Notes: generated by a model not told the origin, from the letters alone. A DNA stretch of 64,000 bases from Cryobacterium sp. PAMC25264 (GCF_019443325.1 NZ_CP080383.1:3844001-3908000); one strand, 5' to 3'. Shown: positions 53,016 through 62,177, numbered from the stretch's first letter. Made by a program: numbers and translations.

Positions 53016-53971
53016 TGCCGGCGGTGGTCCTGGATGGTCATCTTGGGGCCGTGGCGGGGTTTCCTGTAGCCGCTGCCGAGAATGAGCCGCACCACCCGTT
53101 GCCGGTGGCCGAGGAAGGGCTCGAGCAGTTCGAGCATGCCATCGTCGTCAACGGGGGAGCCGGTGAGCGCCCAGCCCACCTGGGCGGCGAGGTGGTAGTC
53201 GCCCACGCTCACGGCATCCGGGTCGCCGTGCGAGCGCTGGGTGACTTCAGCGGCGGTCCACCGACCGACGCCCGGCAGGGACTGCAGCCGGCGCCCGGCG
53301 GTGACGGCGTCGACCGGGCGGTCGAGGGATGCCGCGACGGCGGCGACCGTGACGGCCGTGCGCGAGCGCCTCGGGTCGACGCCGGCGCGGTGCCAGTCCC
53401 ACGACGGCACGAGCCGCCAGCGCTCGGGTCCAGGCGAGACCATCATGCCCGTTGGGGCCGGTCCCGGAGCAGGTTCGCCGTGCTGCCGGATGAGCCGGTA
53501 CCAGGCTCGATGCGCCTCCAGTACCGTGACCTTCTGCTCGATGATCGCCGGGATGAGGGACTCGAACACGAGCCCAGAGCTGCCCAGCCACACGCCGGGC
53601 GCCCGGCGGCGCACCTCCGCGATGGCCGGATGCGCGCCGAGGTCGAGGCCGCTCCAGTCGTCCTTTGCGCCGAGTAGGGCCGGCACCTGGTCGATGCACC
53701 ACTCCGCGCCCGGCCCCCACGCCCTGGCATCGATGACGCCACCGCCACCCTGCCGGAGCAGCAGGGTCGCCGGGCCCGACGGGGTGCGCTGGGTGCGCCA
53801 GATGCCGGCGTCATCGGTGCGGCAGGTGGGGTCACCGCGTCCACGGTAGTGCGGGGCCATCGTGGCGGCCAGGTCCACGGGGCGCGCGGGCGCGTACAGC
53901 GTGGCCGCGGCTTCCGCGGGGCGGTCGCGCTCTGGCGCATCCGCGTGCTCGATGGTGTGGTCGGGAATCAT
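53012..53971 (-). CDS. DNA-3-methyladenine glycosylase II-like (AlkA/HhH-GPD family)
   Basis: 319 residues from ATG 53971. The helix-hairpin-helix reads LQSLPGVGRWTAAEVTQRSHGDPDAVSVGDYHLA, with the catalytic Asp in SVGDYH. LIPAIIEQKVTVLEAHRAWYRLI is the typical preceding region. It removes alkylated bases in base-excision repair. An upstream in-frame start at 54001 is possible. It lies alone, convergent with the MFS gene and divided from it by the repeat arrays. Confidence 0.85.
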   Translation of the reverse strand: MIPDHTIEHADAPERDRPAEAAATLYAPARPVDLAATMAPHYRGRGDPTCRTDDAGIWRTQRTPSGPATLLLRQGGGGVIDARAWGPGAEWCIDQVPALLGAKDDWSGLDLGAHPAIAEVRRRAPGVWLGSSGLVFESLIPAIIEQKVTVLEAHRAWYRLIRQHGEPAPGPAPTGMMVSPGPERWRLVPSWDWHRAGVDPRRSRTAVTVAAVAASLDRPVDAVTAGRRLQSLPGVGRWTAAEVTQRSHGDPDAVSVGDYHLAAQVGWALTGSPVDDDGMLELLEPFLGHRQRVVRLILGSGYRKPRHGPKMTIQDHRRH

Positions 53972-54024
53972 CCCCCCGAGGCTAACCCGAGGCGGCGACA
54001 CTGCGCACGCGGTCGTGCATCCGG

Positions 54025-55035
54025 TCAGCGCGGCGCGCTCGTGCTGGAGCGCATCACCAGGTTCGTCGGCACCCGGGTCAGCTGCGCCGTGCCAACGGTC
54101 GACGGCTGTTCGAGTGCGCTGAGCAGCCAGTCGACGGCCATCCGGGCCTGGTTGCGCGGATGCTGTTCGATAGTGGTGAGCCGGAACATCTCGGCATACG
54201 GGTGCCCGTCGATGCCGATCACCGAGAGCTCGGTGGGGATCTGGATTCCCAGTTCCCTGGCGGCGATGATGAGCCCGACGGCGATCTCGTCGCTCGCGGC
54301 GAACACGGCCGTCGGCCGGCGGCGCGGGTCGCCGAACAGGGCGAGTCCCGCCTCGTATCCGCCCGGAACCGTGAAAGCGCAGGCGGAGAATCCGTCGTCG
54401 GTCGAGTGGCCGGCGGCCCGCATGGCCGCATTGAAGCCGGTCAGCCGCTTGGTGTGCACGGCGAAGTCCATCTGGTCGATCTGGTCGCCGCCGACGTGGC
54501 GGATGTCGGTATGCCCGAGGCTGAGCAGGTGTTCCGTAGCCAGGCGTGCGGTGGCGACATCGTCGATGGCGATGGTGTGCACGCCCGGGATCTCGCCGCC
54601 GATACCCACCAGCGGGCGGCCGAGGCGGTGCAGCTGAGTCACCTCGTCGTCACTGAGCTCGACGCCCACCGAGATGACGCCGTCGAACCGCTTGCGGGCG
54701 AGGAAGAAATCGAAGACCCGTTCCCGCTCGACGGAGTGCGTGGGCAGGTTGTAGAGCGTCATGTCGTAGCCCTGGGCGAGCAGCGACTGCTCGAGGCTCT
54801 CCAGGATCTCGGAGAAGAACCAGCGGCTGATGAACGGGATGATCACCCCCACGCTCTGCGTACGACCGGTGACGAGGCTCGCGGCGTTGGGGGAGGCGAC
54901 GTAGCCGATGAGGGCCGCGGCGGCGACGACCTTCTGCCGGGTTTCGTCCGAGACGTAGCCCCGGCCGCTGAGGGCGCGGGACGCCGTGGCCTTGGCAACT
55001 CCCGCGAGGCGCGCGACATCGGCTATTGCGCTCAT
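54025..55035 (-). CDS. LacI family transcriptional regulator of the sugar importer
   Basis: 336 residues. The N-terminal helix-turn-helix and hinge read IADVARLAGVAKATASRALSGRGYVSDETRQKVVAAAALIGYVASPNAASL. The periplasmic-binding-like domain has VGVIIPFISRWFFSEILESLEQSL, AVFAASDEIAVGLI and ELSVIGIDGHPYAEM. It is divergent from a CUT1 sugar importer. GGAACCGGTTCC sites in between are typical LacI-family operators, so it probably regulates both directions. Confidence 0.93.
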   Translation of the reverse strand: MSAIADVARLAGVAKATASRALSGRGYVSDETRQKVVAAAALIGYVASPNAASLVTGRTQSVGVIIPFISRWFFSEILESLEQSLLAQGYDMTLYNLPTHSVERERVFDFFLARKRFDGVISVGVELSDDEVTQLHRLGRPLVGIGGEIPGVHTIAIDDVATARLATEHLLSLGHTDIRHVGGDQIDQMDFAVHTKRLTGFNAAMRAAGHSTDDGFSACAFTVPGGYEAGLALFGDPRRRPTAVFAASDEIAVGLIIAARELGIQIPTELSVIGIDGHPYAEMFRLTTIEQHPRNQARMAVDWLLSALEQPSTVGTAQLTRVPTNLVMRSSTSAPR

Positions 55036-55091
55036 CTCAGCCTCCGTCCTTGGAAACGCTAGTGCACACCCTAGCGGTTCCCTCCTGCCAG

Positions 55092-55105
55092 TGGAACCGG
55101 TTCCA
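55092..55105. promoter_or_regulatory. LacI-type operator 1
   Basis: A perfect 14-bp palindrome TGGAACCGGTTCCA, 57 bp upstream of the LacI gene, with the central CG typical of this family. Probably autoregulatory. Confidence 0.75.
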
Positions 55106-55188
55106 TAAAGTCGGGACCGGAGCGTGATGCTCGTCTGCGCGATTTACCGTGAGAGCGCGATCTTTGCCAATCCGTAATCATTTTGGGC

Positions 55189-55253
55189 TTGTGGCGAAGC
55201 AGTCAGTGCCGTACTTTGTGGTGTGGAACCGGTTCCTTATGCAACCGTTTCCA
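55189..55253 (+). promoter_or_regulatory. Promoter of the sugar importer with LacI-type operators 2 and 3
   Basis: -35 TTGTGG (55189-55194) and -10 TACTTT (55212-55217) are spaced 17 bp apart. Operator 2, GGAACCGGTTCC (55225-55236), covers the start site. The weaker GCAACCGTTTCC (55241-55252) follows 4 bp later. Confidence 0.65.
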
Positions 55254-55343
55254 GATGTGTCACCCAGAGCACCTGCAGTACACATTCGGTCGGTTCGGAG
55301 AAGCCGGAGCGACCACAAGCAACACTCAACGAGGAGGATTTGC

Positions 55344-56705
55344 ATGAGCGTGAAACAGCATCGCCGGCTTTTCGTCCCGGTCGCTGCAGCTGCAGTGATG
55401 GGACTGGCCCTGACCGGCTGTACCGGCGACATCGCCGCACAGGACGCGGCCGACACCGACTGCTCCGCCTACACCGACTACGGAACCTTCGAGGGCAACC
55501 CCGAGGTCAGCATCGGTGGAACCATTCAGGACGTCGAGGCCGACCGCCTCGTGCAGTCCTGGGCCGACTTCCAGGCCTGCACCGGTATCACCGTGAACTA
55601 CACCGGCACCAAGGAGTTCGAGGCGCAGATCGCCGTTCTCGCCGAGGGTGGCAGCGCGCCGGACATCGGGATCATCCCGCAGCCGGGCCTGTTCAACAAG
55701 CTCGCCGACGCCGGCTTCCTCAAGCCCGCACCCGAGGCCGTCGAGGCCAACGTTGACAAATGGTGGTCGACGGACTGGAAGGGCTACGGCACCGCGTCCG
55801 ACGGCACCTTCTACGCCGCACCGCTGATGGCCAGCGTCAAGGGCTACGTCTGGTACTCGCCGTCGATGTTCAAGGAGAAGGGATACGAAATCCCCACCTC
55901 GCTCGACGAGATGATGACCCTCACCGCCAAGATCGCCGCAGACGGCACAGTGCCGTGGTGTGCCGGTGTCGGATCGGGTGACGCTACGGGTTGGCCGGGA
56001 ACGGACTGGGTTGAGGACTACGTCCTCCGCCAGGCCGGAGCGGACACCTACGACAAGTGGGTCAAGCACGAGATCCCGTTCAACGACCCAGCCATCGTCA
56101 CCGCGTTCAACTCGGTCGGCGACATCCTGAAGAACCCGGAGTACGTCAACGGCGGACTCGGCGACGTGTCCTCGATCATCTCCACGGAGTTCGGCGACGC
56201 CGGCCTTCCGATCCTTGACGGCACCTGCGCCCTGCACCACCAGGCCTCGTTCTACGAGGGCTTCTGGAAGAAGGCCGACGGTTCCGCCGTCACGGTCGCG
56301 CCCGACGGCGACGTCTACGCGTTCCTGCTGCCGCCCGCCGAGGCCGGCGGAGAGCAGGCCGTCACCGGTGGTGGCGAGCTGGTCAGCGCGTTCAACGAGA
56401 GCGACGAGATCACCGCAGTGCTCAGCTACCTCTCCAGTGACACCTGGGCGAACAACCGCGTCGAGCTGGGCGGCGTCATCAGCGCCAACACCGGCCTGGA
56501 CGCCTCGCTCGCATCCAGCGACATCCTGAAGCAGAGCGTCGAGATCCTGCAGAACCCGAACACGGTCTTCCGTTTCGACGGCTCTGACCTGATGCCGGGT
56601 GCCGTGGGCACCGACTCCTTCTGGAAGGGCATCGTGAACTGGCTCAGTGGCGACGACACCCAGAAGGTTGTCGACACCATCGAGTCCAGCTGGCCGAAGA
56701 GCTAG
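55344..56705 (+). CDS. Sugar ABC importer substrate-binding lipoprotein (CUT1, alpha-glucoside-like)
   Basis: 453 residues from ATG 55344, with GAGGAGG at 55331-55337. The signal peptide ends in lipobox LTGC (about residue 27). The mature protein has family 1 solute-binding features: GGTIQDVEADRLVQSWADFQACTGI, KEFEAQIAVLAEGGSAPDIGIIPQPG, and W-rich segments (VDKWWSTDW, TGWPGTDWVEDYVL) as in AglE-type alpha-glucoside binders. It heads an operon with two permeases. No ATPase is included, so a shared MsmK-like ATPase elsewhere is expected. Confidence 0.88.
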   Translation: MSVKQHRRLFVPVAAAAVMGLALTGCTGDIAAQDAADTDCSAYTDYGTFEGNPEVSIGGTIQDVEADRLVQSWADFQACTGITVNYTGTKEFEAQIAVLAEGGSAPDIGIIPQPGLFNKLADAGFLKPAPEAVEANVDKWWSTDWKGYGTASDGTFYAAPLMASVKGYVWYSPSMFKEKGYEIPTSLDEMMTLTAKIAADGTVPWCAGVGSGDATGWPGTDWVEDYVLRQAGADTYDKWVKHEIPFNDPAIVTAFNSVGDILKNPEYVNGGLGDVSSIISTEFGDAGLPILDGTCALHHQASFYEGFWKKADGSAVTVAPDGDVYAFLLPPAEAGGEQAVTGGGELVSAFNESDEITAVLSYLSSDTWANNRVELGGVISANTGLDASLASSDILKQSVEILQNPNTVFRFDGSDLMPGAVGTDSFWKGIVNWLSGDDTQKVVDTIESSWPKS

Positions 56706-56803
56706 CACCAGCGTGACCGGGTGGGTCCGCCGTGAGGCGGACCCACCCGCATACCTCCCACTCTTCGCAGCTTCTTCCTCGACACCATAGAAGGGTCCGG
56801 CCA

Positions 56804-57775
56804 ATGACGACCGCGGATCTACTCGGCAAGATAATTCAGGTGGTGGCAGCTCTCGCCGCCTTCTCGCTCGTCATCGGGCTCATCCTCTTTCTGATCGACA
56901 AAGCGCCCAAACGTGGGCGCGACTACTGGCAACTCGCCTTCTTTCTGCTTCCGGCCCTGATCCTGCTGGCGGTGGGGCTGATTTACCCGGCCTTCCGCAC
57001 GTCGCTGCTGGCCTTCAGCAATAGCAAGGGAGACTGGGTCGGCGGCGAGAACTTCGTCTGGATGTTCACCCAGCCGGCCGCTCTGGTCACCCTGGGCAAC
57101 ACCGTGATCTGGGTCGTCGTGGTTCCGATCCTCTCCACCGCGATCGGCCTGGCGTACGCCATGTTCATCGACAAGTCCCGCGGTGAAAAGTACTTCAAGG
57201 CCCTGGTGTTCATGCCCATGGCCATCTCCTTCGTGGGCGCCGGCATCATCTGGCGGTTCGTCTACGACTACAAGTCGGGCGGCAACGCCCAGATCGGGCT
57301 GCTCAACCAGATCCTGGTCTGGTTCGGCGCCGAACCCGTGCAGTGGTTGCAGACCTCGCCCATCAACACCTTCCTGTTGATCGTCGTGATGATCTGGATC
57401 CAGACCGGTTTCGCCATGGTCATCTGCTCCGCCGCGATCAAGGGCGTGCCCACCGAGCAGATCGAGGCCGCTCAGCTCGACGGCACCAACCCCTGGCAGC
57501 GGTTCACCAACGTGACGCTGCCGGGCATCCGTGGCTCGCTGGTCGTGGTCATCACCACGATCTCGATCGCCACCCTCAAGGTGTTCGACATCGTGCGCAC
57601 CATGACCGCCGGTAACTTCAACACCAGCGTCATTGCCAACGAGATGTACACCCAGGCCTTCCGGGCCGGCGAGCAGGGCCGTGGCGCCGCGCTCGCGATC
57701 GTGTTGTTCCTCCTGGTGCTGCCGATCGTCATCTACAACGTACGAATCCTGCGTCAGCAGAGGGAGATCCGATGA
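56804..57775 (+). CDS. Sugar ABC importer permease (AglF/MalF-like)
   Basis: 323 residues from ATG 56804. It has an extra N-terminal helix (VVAALAAFSLVIGLILFLI) before the core of six helices. The EAA loop reads EQIEAAQLDGTNPWQRFTNVTLPGIRGSLVVV. FFLLPALILLAVGLIYPAFRTSLLAF is typical of MalF-type subunits. It overlaps the next permease (ATGA). Confidence 0.9.
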   Translation: MTTADLLGKIIQVVAALAAFSLVIGLILFLIDKAPKRGRDYWQLAFFLLPALILLAVGLIYPAFRTSLLAFSNSKGDWVGGENFVWMFTQPAALVTLGNTVIWVVVVPILSTAIGLAYAMFIDKSRGEKYFKALVFMPMAISFVGAGIIWRFVYDYKSGGNAQIGLLNQILVWFGAEPVQWLQTSPINTFLLIVVMIWIQTGFAMVICSAAIKGVPTEQIEAAQLDGTNPWQRFTNVTLPGIRGSLVVVITTISIATLKVFDIVRTMTAGNFNTSVIANEMYTQAFRAGEQGRGAALAIVLFLLVLPIVIYNVRILRQQREIR

Positions 57776-58755
57776 GCGACAACGTAGTCGACCTGCCCAT
57801 CCCGGGTGCCACCACGTCGAAGGCGAACACGACCGCCGAGGTTGTCGGCAAGTCCGAGCGGGTCAAGCGCCGGCTCACCTCGCGCACCGCAACGGTGGTG
57901 GCCCTCGTCATCGCCGTGCTGTGGACCCTGCCCACCTTCGGCCTGTTCATCTCGTCGTTCCGTCCGGCCGGGCTGATCAGCACCACCGGTTGGTGGACGA
58001 TCTTCCAAAACCCCGGCTTCACCCTGGACAACTACAAGGAGGTGCTGTTCAGCACCTCGCAGTCGTCGCCGCAGCTGGGTGCCTACTTCGTCAACTCGCT
58101 GGCTATCGCGATCCCGGCCACCCTGTTCCCGCTCGTGATCGCCGCGATGGCCGCGTACGCCTTCGCTTGGATCAAGTTCAAGTGGAGCGGCGCCCTCTTC
58201 GTGTTGATCTTCGCCCTGCAGATCGTGCCGCTGCAGCTGGCCCTGATCCCGCTGCTGCAGATGTTCACCCAGTTCCTGCGCCCCGGCCAAGCCTGGGTGC
58301 ACGACCTGATCCCGATGATCCCCGAGCAGGGCTACCTGCCGGTCTGGATCGCGCACACGATCTTCGCGCTGCCACTGGCGATCTTCCTGCTGCACAACTT
58401 CATCTCCGAGATCCCCGGCGAGGTCATCGAGGCGGCGCGAGTGGATGGCGCCACCCACGGCCAGGTCTTCTTCCGCATCGTGCTGCCGCTGGCCGTTCCG
58501 GCGCTGGCGTCCTTCGCGATCTTCCAGTTCCTCTGGGTCTGGAACGACCTGCTCGTAGCGCTGATCTTCTCCGGCGGCACACAAGACGTGGCGCCGCTCA
58601 CCCAGAGGCTGGCGGAGCTCACCGGTACCAGAGGACAGGACTGGCAGAGGCTGACGGCAGCGGCGTTCGTGTCGCTCGTGGTGCCGCTGATCGTGTTCTT
58701 CAGCCTGCAGCGCTACTTCGTGCGCGGCCTGCTGGCGGGCTCGACCAAGGGATAG
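57772..58755 (+). CDS. Sugar ABC importer permease (AglG/MalG-like)
   Basis: 327 residues from ATG 57772. Six core helices include TATVVALVIAVLWTLPTFGLFISSFRP. The EAA loop is EVIEAARVDGATHGQVFFRIVLPLAVPALAS, and FQFLWVWNDLLVALIF is a MalG hallmark. It is the last gene of the importer operon. No glycosidase is linked. Confidence 0.9.
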   Translation: MSDNVVDLPIPGATTSKANTTAEVVGKSERVKRRLTSRTATVVALVIAVLWTLPTFGLFISSFRPAGLISTTGWWTIFQNPGFTLDNYKEVLFSTSQSSPQLGAYFVNSLAIAIPATLFPLVIAAMAAYAFAWIKFKWSGALFVLIFALQIVPLQLALIPLLQMFTQFLRPGQAWVHDLIPMIPEQGYLPVWIAHTIFALPLAIFLLHNFISEIPGEVIEAARVDGATHGQVFFRIVLPLAVPALASFAIFQFLWVWNDLLVALIFSGGTQDVAPLTQRLAELTGTRGQDWQRLTAAAFVSLVVPLIVFFSLQRYFVRGLLAGSTKG

Positions 58756-58832
58756 ACCCCTGGCCAGGCCAGAGGTTATGCTCTGAGTCACCTTCCAGAC
58801 GTGGCTGATGCCGGCACTGGCATCACCGCGAC

Positions 58833-58862
58833 GGACCGACCCCGAGTCTTCGGGGTCGGTCC
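58833..58862 (+). terminator. Hairpin after the sugar importer operon
   Basis: GGACCGACCCCGA (58833-58845), loop GTCT, TCGGGGTCGGTCC. This is a perfect 13-bp stem without a clear T tail. It ends about 20 bp before the ABC exporter gene, just upstream of that gene's -10 box. Confidence 0.6.
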
Positions 58863-58869
58863 GCTGACT

Positions 58870-58884
58870 TAGAGTGAAGCAATG
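58870..58884 (+). promoter_or_regulatory. Predicted leaderless promoter of the ABC exporter
   Basis: TAGAGT at 58870-58875 is followed by GAAGCA and ATG 58882, placing the transcription start at the start codon. Confidence 0.5.
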
Positions 58885-60774
58885 AGCGGAATGCACGGCG
58901 GGGGAGCACGCCCCGCAGAACAATTCCGGGGGCGCCGCACTCGCGTCAGCGGCGACGACCCGCAGGCACAGAAGGCTGAGAACGCCGAAGCGCCCGTGAT
59001 CCCGAACCTGTTTGGACGCATCCGGGCCCTGTTCGCGCCGCACGGCCGCAAGCTCACCGTCACGGTGATCCTGGTGTTGCTCTCCGCCGGCCTGTCGGTG
59101 CTGCCGCCGTTGCTAATCCAGCGGGCGTTCGACCAGGGCCTCTTCCCCGAATCCGGCGGACCCGACCTGCAGCGGTTGACCGTGCTCGTGGTCCTCATGA
59201 TCGCCGCGTACGTGACCACGGCCCTGCTGGGGGTCTGGCAGACCTGGCTCACCGCCACGGTGGGTAACTCGGTGATGGGCGAGCTGCGGGTGCGGCTGTT
59301 CAGCCACCTGCAGGCGATGGAGCTCAGCTTCTTCACCCGCACCAAGACCGGCGTGATCCAGTCCAGGCTGCAGAACGACGTCGGCGGGGTGGCCGGCGTG
59401 CTCACCAACACGGTTTCCAGCGTGCTCGGCAACGCCGTCACCGTGATCGCGGCGTTCGTGGCCATGCTCCTGCTCAACTGGCAGCTGGCGATCGTCGCGG
59501 TGATCCTGATGCCGATCCTGGTGTTCGCTCAGCGCCGGGTCGGCCAGGTGCGCGCCCGCATCGCGTCGAAGACGCAGGAGTCGCTCTCCGACATGACCGC
59601 GATCACGCAGGAGACCCTGAGCGTGTCGGGCATCCTGTTGTCCAAGAGCTTCACCCGGCAGAATGCCGAGATCGCGCGGTACTCGCACGAGAACGACAAT
59701 CAGGTGCGGCTGCAGGTCAGCCAGCAGATGAGCGGCCAGTGGTTCTTCGCCATGGTCAGCATCTTCCTGTCCAGCATCCCGGCCATCGTCTACCTGGTGG
59801 CCGGGTTACTGCTCACCAACGGCGCCACCGACATCACCGCGGGCACCGTCGTGGCATTCACCACCGTGCAGGCGCGGCTGCTCTTTCCCCTGCTCGGCCT
59901 CATGCGCGTGGCCCTGGACCTGCAGACCTCCAGCGCGCTCTTCGCGCGCATCTTCCAGTACCTCGACCTCACCCCGGCCATCAGTGACGCCCCGGACGCC
60001 AAGCCGGTGCCCGCGGTGACCGGGCGGGTGCAGTTCGACGCCGTGACCTTCGCGTACCCGGATGCGTCCGCCGAATCGAGACCGACCCTTGATGCGGTCT
60101 CCTTCACGATCGAGCCCGGCGCGTTCGCCGCCTTCGTGGGGCCCAGCGGGGCGGGCAAGACCACGGTCTCGTACCTGATCCCACGGTTCTACGAGGCCAC
60201 CGGGGGCCGGGTGTTGTTCTCCGGCGTGGACGTGCGCGACCTGGAGCAGGAATCCCTCGTCTCCCACATCGGCATCGTCAGCCAGGAGACCTACCTCTTC
60301 CACGCCACCATCGCCGAGAACCTGCGGTATGCCAAACCCGACGCGACGGATGCCGAACTCGAGACGGCGGCGCGGGCCGCGAATATCCACGACACCATCG
60401 CGTCGTTCCCGGACGGGTACGACACTGTCGTCGGCGAACGCGGCTACCGGCTCTCCGGCGGCGAGAAGCAGCGGGTCGCGATCGCCCGGGTGCTGCTCAA
60501 GGACCCGGAAGTGCTGATCCTTGACGAGGCCACGAGCGCCCTCGACGCGATCTCGGAGCGCGTCGTGCAGGCCGCCCTGGACACCGCGTCCCGCGGACGC
60601 ACCACCATCGCCATCGCGCACCGCCTGTCGACCATCGTGACAGCCGACGTGATCTTCGTGGTTGACGCGGGCCGGGTGGTCGAGTCGGGCACCCATCAGG
60701 AGTTGCTCGCCGCCGGCGGCACCTACGCCGAGCTCTACGCCGAGCAGGCCCCCGAACGGCTTTCCGAACTGTGA
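58882..60774 (+). CDS. Fused permease-ATPase ABC exporter (MsbA/LmrA type half transporter)
   Basis: 630 residues. The membrane domain (about 35-350) has six helices (LTVTVILVLLSAGLSVLPPLLIQRAFD ... LTVLVVLMIAAYVTTALLGVW). The C-terminal ATPase has Walker A VGPSGAGKTTVS, Q-loop GIVSQETYLFHATIAENLRYA, signature LSGGEKQRVAIARVL, Walker [13 protein letters not shown] and H-loop IAHRLSTI, all intact. It works as a homodimer or heterodimer and exports lipids or drugs. The final SEL residues and stop are encoded by the palindromic repeat. Confidence 0.9.
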   Translation: MSGMHGGGARPAEQFRGRRTRVSGDDPQAQKAENAEAPVIPNLFGRIRALFAPHGRKLTVTVILVLLSAGLSVLPPLLIQRAFDQGLFPESGGPDLQRLTVLVVLMIAAYVTTALLGVWQTWLTATVGNSVMGELRVRLFSHLQAMELSFFTRTKTGVIQSRLQNDVGGVAGVLTNTVSSVLGNAVTVIAAFVAMLLLNWQLAIVAVILMPILVFAQRRVGQVRARIASKTQESLSDMTAITQETLSVSGILLSKSFTRQNAEIARYSHENDNQVRLQVSQQMSGQWFFAMVSIFLSSIPAIVYLVAGLLLTNGATDITAGTVVAFTTVQARLLFPLLGLMRVALDLQTSSALFARIFQYLDLTPAISDAPDAKPVPAVTGRVQFDAVTFAYPDASAESRPTLDAVSFTIEPGAFAAFVGPSGAGKTTVSYLIPRFYEATGGRVLFSGVDVRDLEQESLVSHIGIVSQETYLFHATIAENLRYAKPDATDAELETAARAANIHDTIASFPDGYDTVVGERGYRLSGGEKQRVAIARVLLKDPEVLILDEATSALDAISERVVQAALDTASRGRTTIAIAHRLSTIVTADVIFVVDAGRVVESGTHQELLAAGGTYAELYAEQAPERLSEL

Positions 60775-60823
60775 GCTAAGCCCCGAAAAACCCGGGTTTG
60801 TGGGGCTTAAGTCACAGTTCGCG
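60764..60823. repeat. CCGCGAACTGTGAG palindrome, copy E
   Basis: CCGAACTGTGAGCTAAGCCC and C at 60764-60784, then GGGGCTTAAGTCACAGTTCG and CGG at 60801-60823. Both flanking convergent genes end inside it: the exporter stop is TGA 60772-60774 and the DUF305 stop is TGA on the minus strand at 60814-60812. Confidence 0.85.
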
Positions 60824-61474
60824 GGCGGCGAGCATGGACTCCATGAGGTTGATCTCGGACTCCTGGGAGACGATGACCGAGTTGGAGAAGCCGAGGATCG
60901 ACGGGTTGTTGGCGCGGTCCTGCACGGCCTCGGCCATGTCGACGGCGCCCCTGTGGTGCGCGATCATCAGGGTGAGGAACATCCGCTCGGCGTTCGCACC
61001 TGTGGACGCGGTGAGGGCGGCGATCTGGTCGTCGGTGGCCAGTCCGGGCATCCGCTGCCCAGGGGTGTGCGCCCCGCCGGTGTGGCCGTGGCCTGAGTCG
61101 GAGCGGCCGGGTCGGGTCATCCAGGTCATCGACGGCTCGGGGCCGGCCTGGGTGAGGTTCCACTCGGTGAGCCAGCCGTAGAGCTGGCCGGCCTGCTGGG
61201 ACTGGGTGAGGGCGATGTCGTAGGCGAGCCGGCGCACCTCCTCGTCGGCGGTGCGGTCACGGATGATCATGGCCAGCTCGGCCCCCTGCAGGTGGTGCAC
61301 CTGCATATCGCGGGCGAATCCGGCCTCGGCACTCGTCGCGGTGGGAGCGGGGCTGTCGATCGCGCTCAAACGGCCCACGGAGTAGCCGACCAGCGCGACC
61401 ATCGCGACCGCGATCGCGGCGGCGATGATCAGGGTGACGCGCCTGGCGCCGACGCTACGCCTTGCCGGGGCCAT
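60812..61474 (-). CDS. DUF305 domain protein (membrane-anchored)
   Basis: 220 residues with one N-terminal transmembrane helix (VTLIIAAAIAVAMVALVGYSVG). The extracellular DUF305 domain has the two His-rich motifs FARDMQVHHLQGAELAM and LTLMIAHHRGAVDMAEAV. The family resembles ferritin-like four-helix proteins and is often linked to copper or other metals; activity is unproven. The start overlaps the end of the DUF3105 gene by 20 bases, so they are one operon. The last residues AREL and the stop lie in the palindromic repeat. Confidence 0.88.
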   Translation of the reverse strand: MAPARRSVGARRVTLIIAAAIAVAMVALVGYSVGRLSAIDSPAPTATSAEAGFARDMQVHHLQGAELAMIIRDRTADEEVRRLAYDIALTQSQQAGQLYGWLTEWNLTQAGPEPSMTWMTRPGRSDSGHGHTGGAHTPGQRMPGLATDDQIAALTASTGANAERMFLTLMIAHHRGAVDMAEAVQDRANNPSILGFSNSVIVSQESEINLMESMLAAREL

Positions 61475-62177
61475 CGATACCGCCGGTGCACGGGGAACCG
61501 GGCTCCGGAACCGAGGTGCTCTGCCAGTACTCCTGGATGAAGGTCGGGATGCGCTCGTCGTCGACCGAGTCGACCGCCAGCTGTGTGTTCCAGCCGCTGA
61601 GCACGATGGGGGAGTCGAGTCCCTCGAACGGCGACAGGATCACATAGGTGGAGGGCAGCAGGCCGCGCAGCGTGGCCAGGTCGTCGTCGCTGAGCGAGGA
61701 GTCGTAGGTGATCCACAGAGCCCCGTGCTCCTGGGAGTGCACGGCGTTCTCCGACGGAACCTGCTCGGTGTACACGCCGCAGTTCAGCCAGGCCGGGTTG
61801 TGTTCGCCGCCGGCGGGCGGGGTCTGCGGGTAGGTCACGGCGGTCTGCACGTGGGCGGCCGTGTTCTGGAACGTCTGCACGCCCTCGATCTCGGCGCCCG
61901 TGCCACCGCCGGCGGTGTAGCTGGCGCTCTTGGGGGTGAGGACCACGGACGTGATGACCAGGCCCACCACGGCGACCACGGCCGTGATGCCCGCGATCAG
62001 GCCGATGCGCCGGTTGCGAGCAGTGCGCTTCTGCTCGCGGTGGTACTGCTCGAGCTTGGCGGACCGTTGCGCCGCGCGCTGAGCCTTGACGCCGGGCTTG
62101 GGGGTGGATGATCCGGCTGAGGAGCCGTTGGGCGGGGCAGGGGTCACGAGGGCCTCTTTCGGTTGCTGTTCTCTCAT
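61455..62177 (-). CDS. DUF3105 domain protein (membrane-anchored)
   Basis: 240 residues from ATG 62177. A basic cytoplasmic segment (KAQRAAQRSAKLEQYHREQKRTARNRR) and one transmembrane helix (IGLIAGITAVVAVVGLVITSVVL) come first. The extracellular DUF3105 domain includes HVQTAVTYPQTPPAGGEHNPAWLNCGVYTEQVPSENAVHSQEHGALWITYD, with conserved His and Cys residues. DUF3105 and DUF305 genes commonly pair in actinobacteria. Function unknown, perhaps metal handling at the surface. Confidence 0.85.
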   Translation of the reverse strand: MREQQPKEALVTPAPPNGSSAGSSTPKPGVKAQRAAQRSAKLEQYHREQKRTARNRRIGLIAGITAVVAVVGLVITSVVLTPKSASYTAGGGTGAEIEGVQTFQNTAAHVQTAVTYPQTPPAGGEHNPAWLNCGVYTEQVPSENAVHSQEHGALWITYDSSLSDDDLATLRGLLPSTYVILSPFEGLDSPIVLSGWNTQLAVDSVDDERIPTFIQEYWQSTSVPEPGSPCTGGIDGPGKA

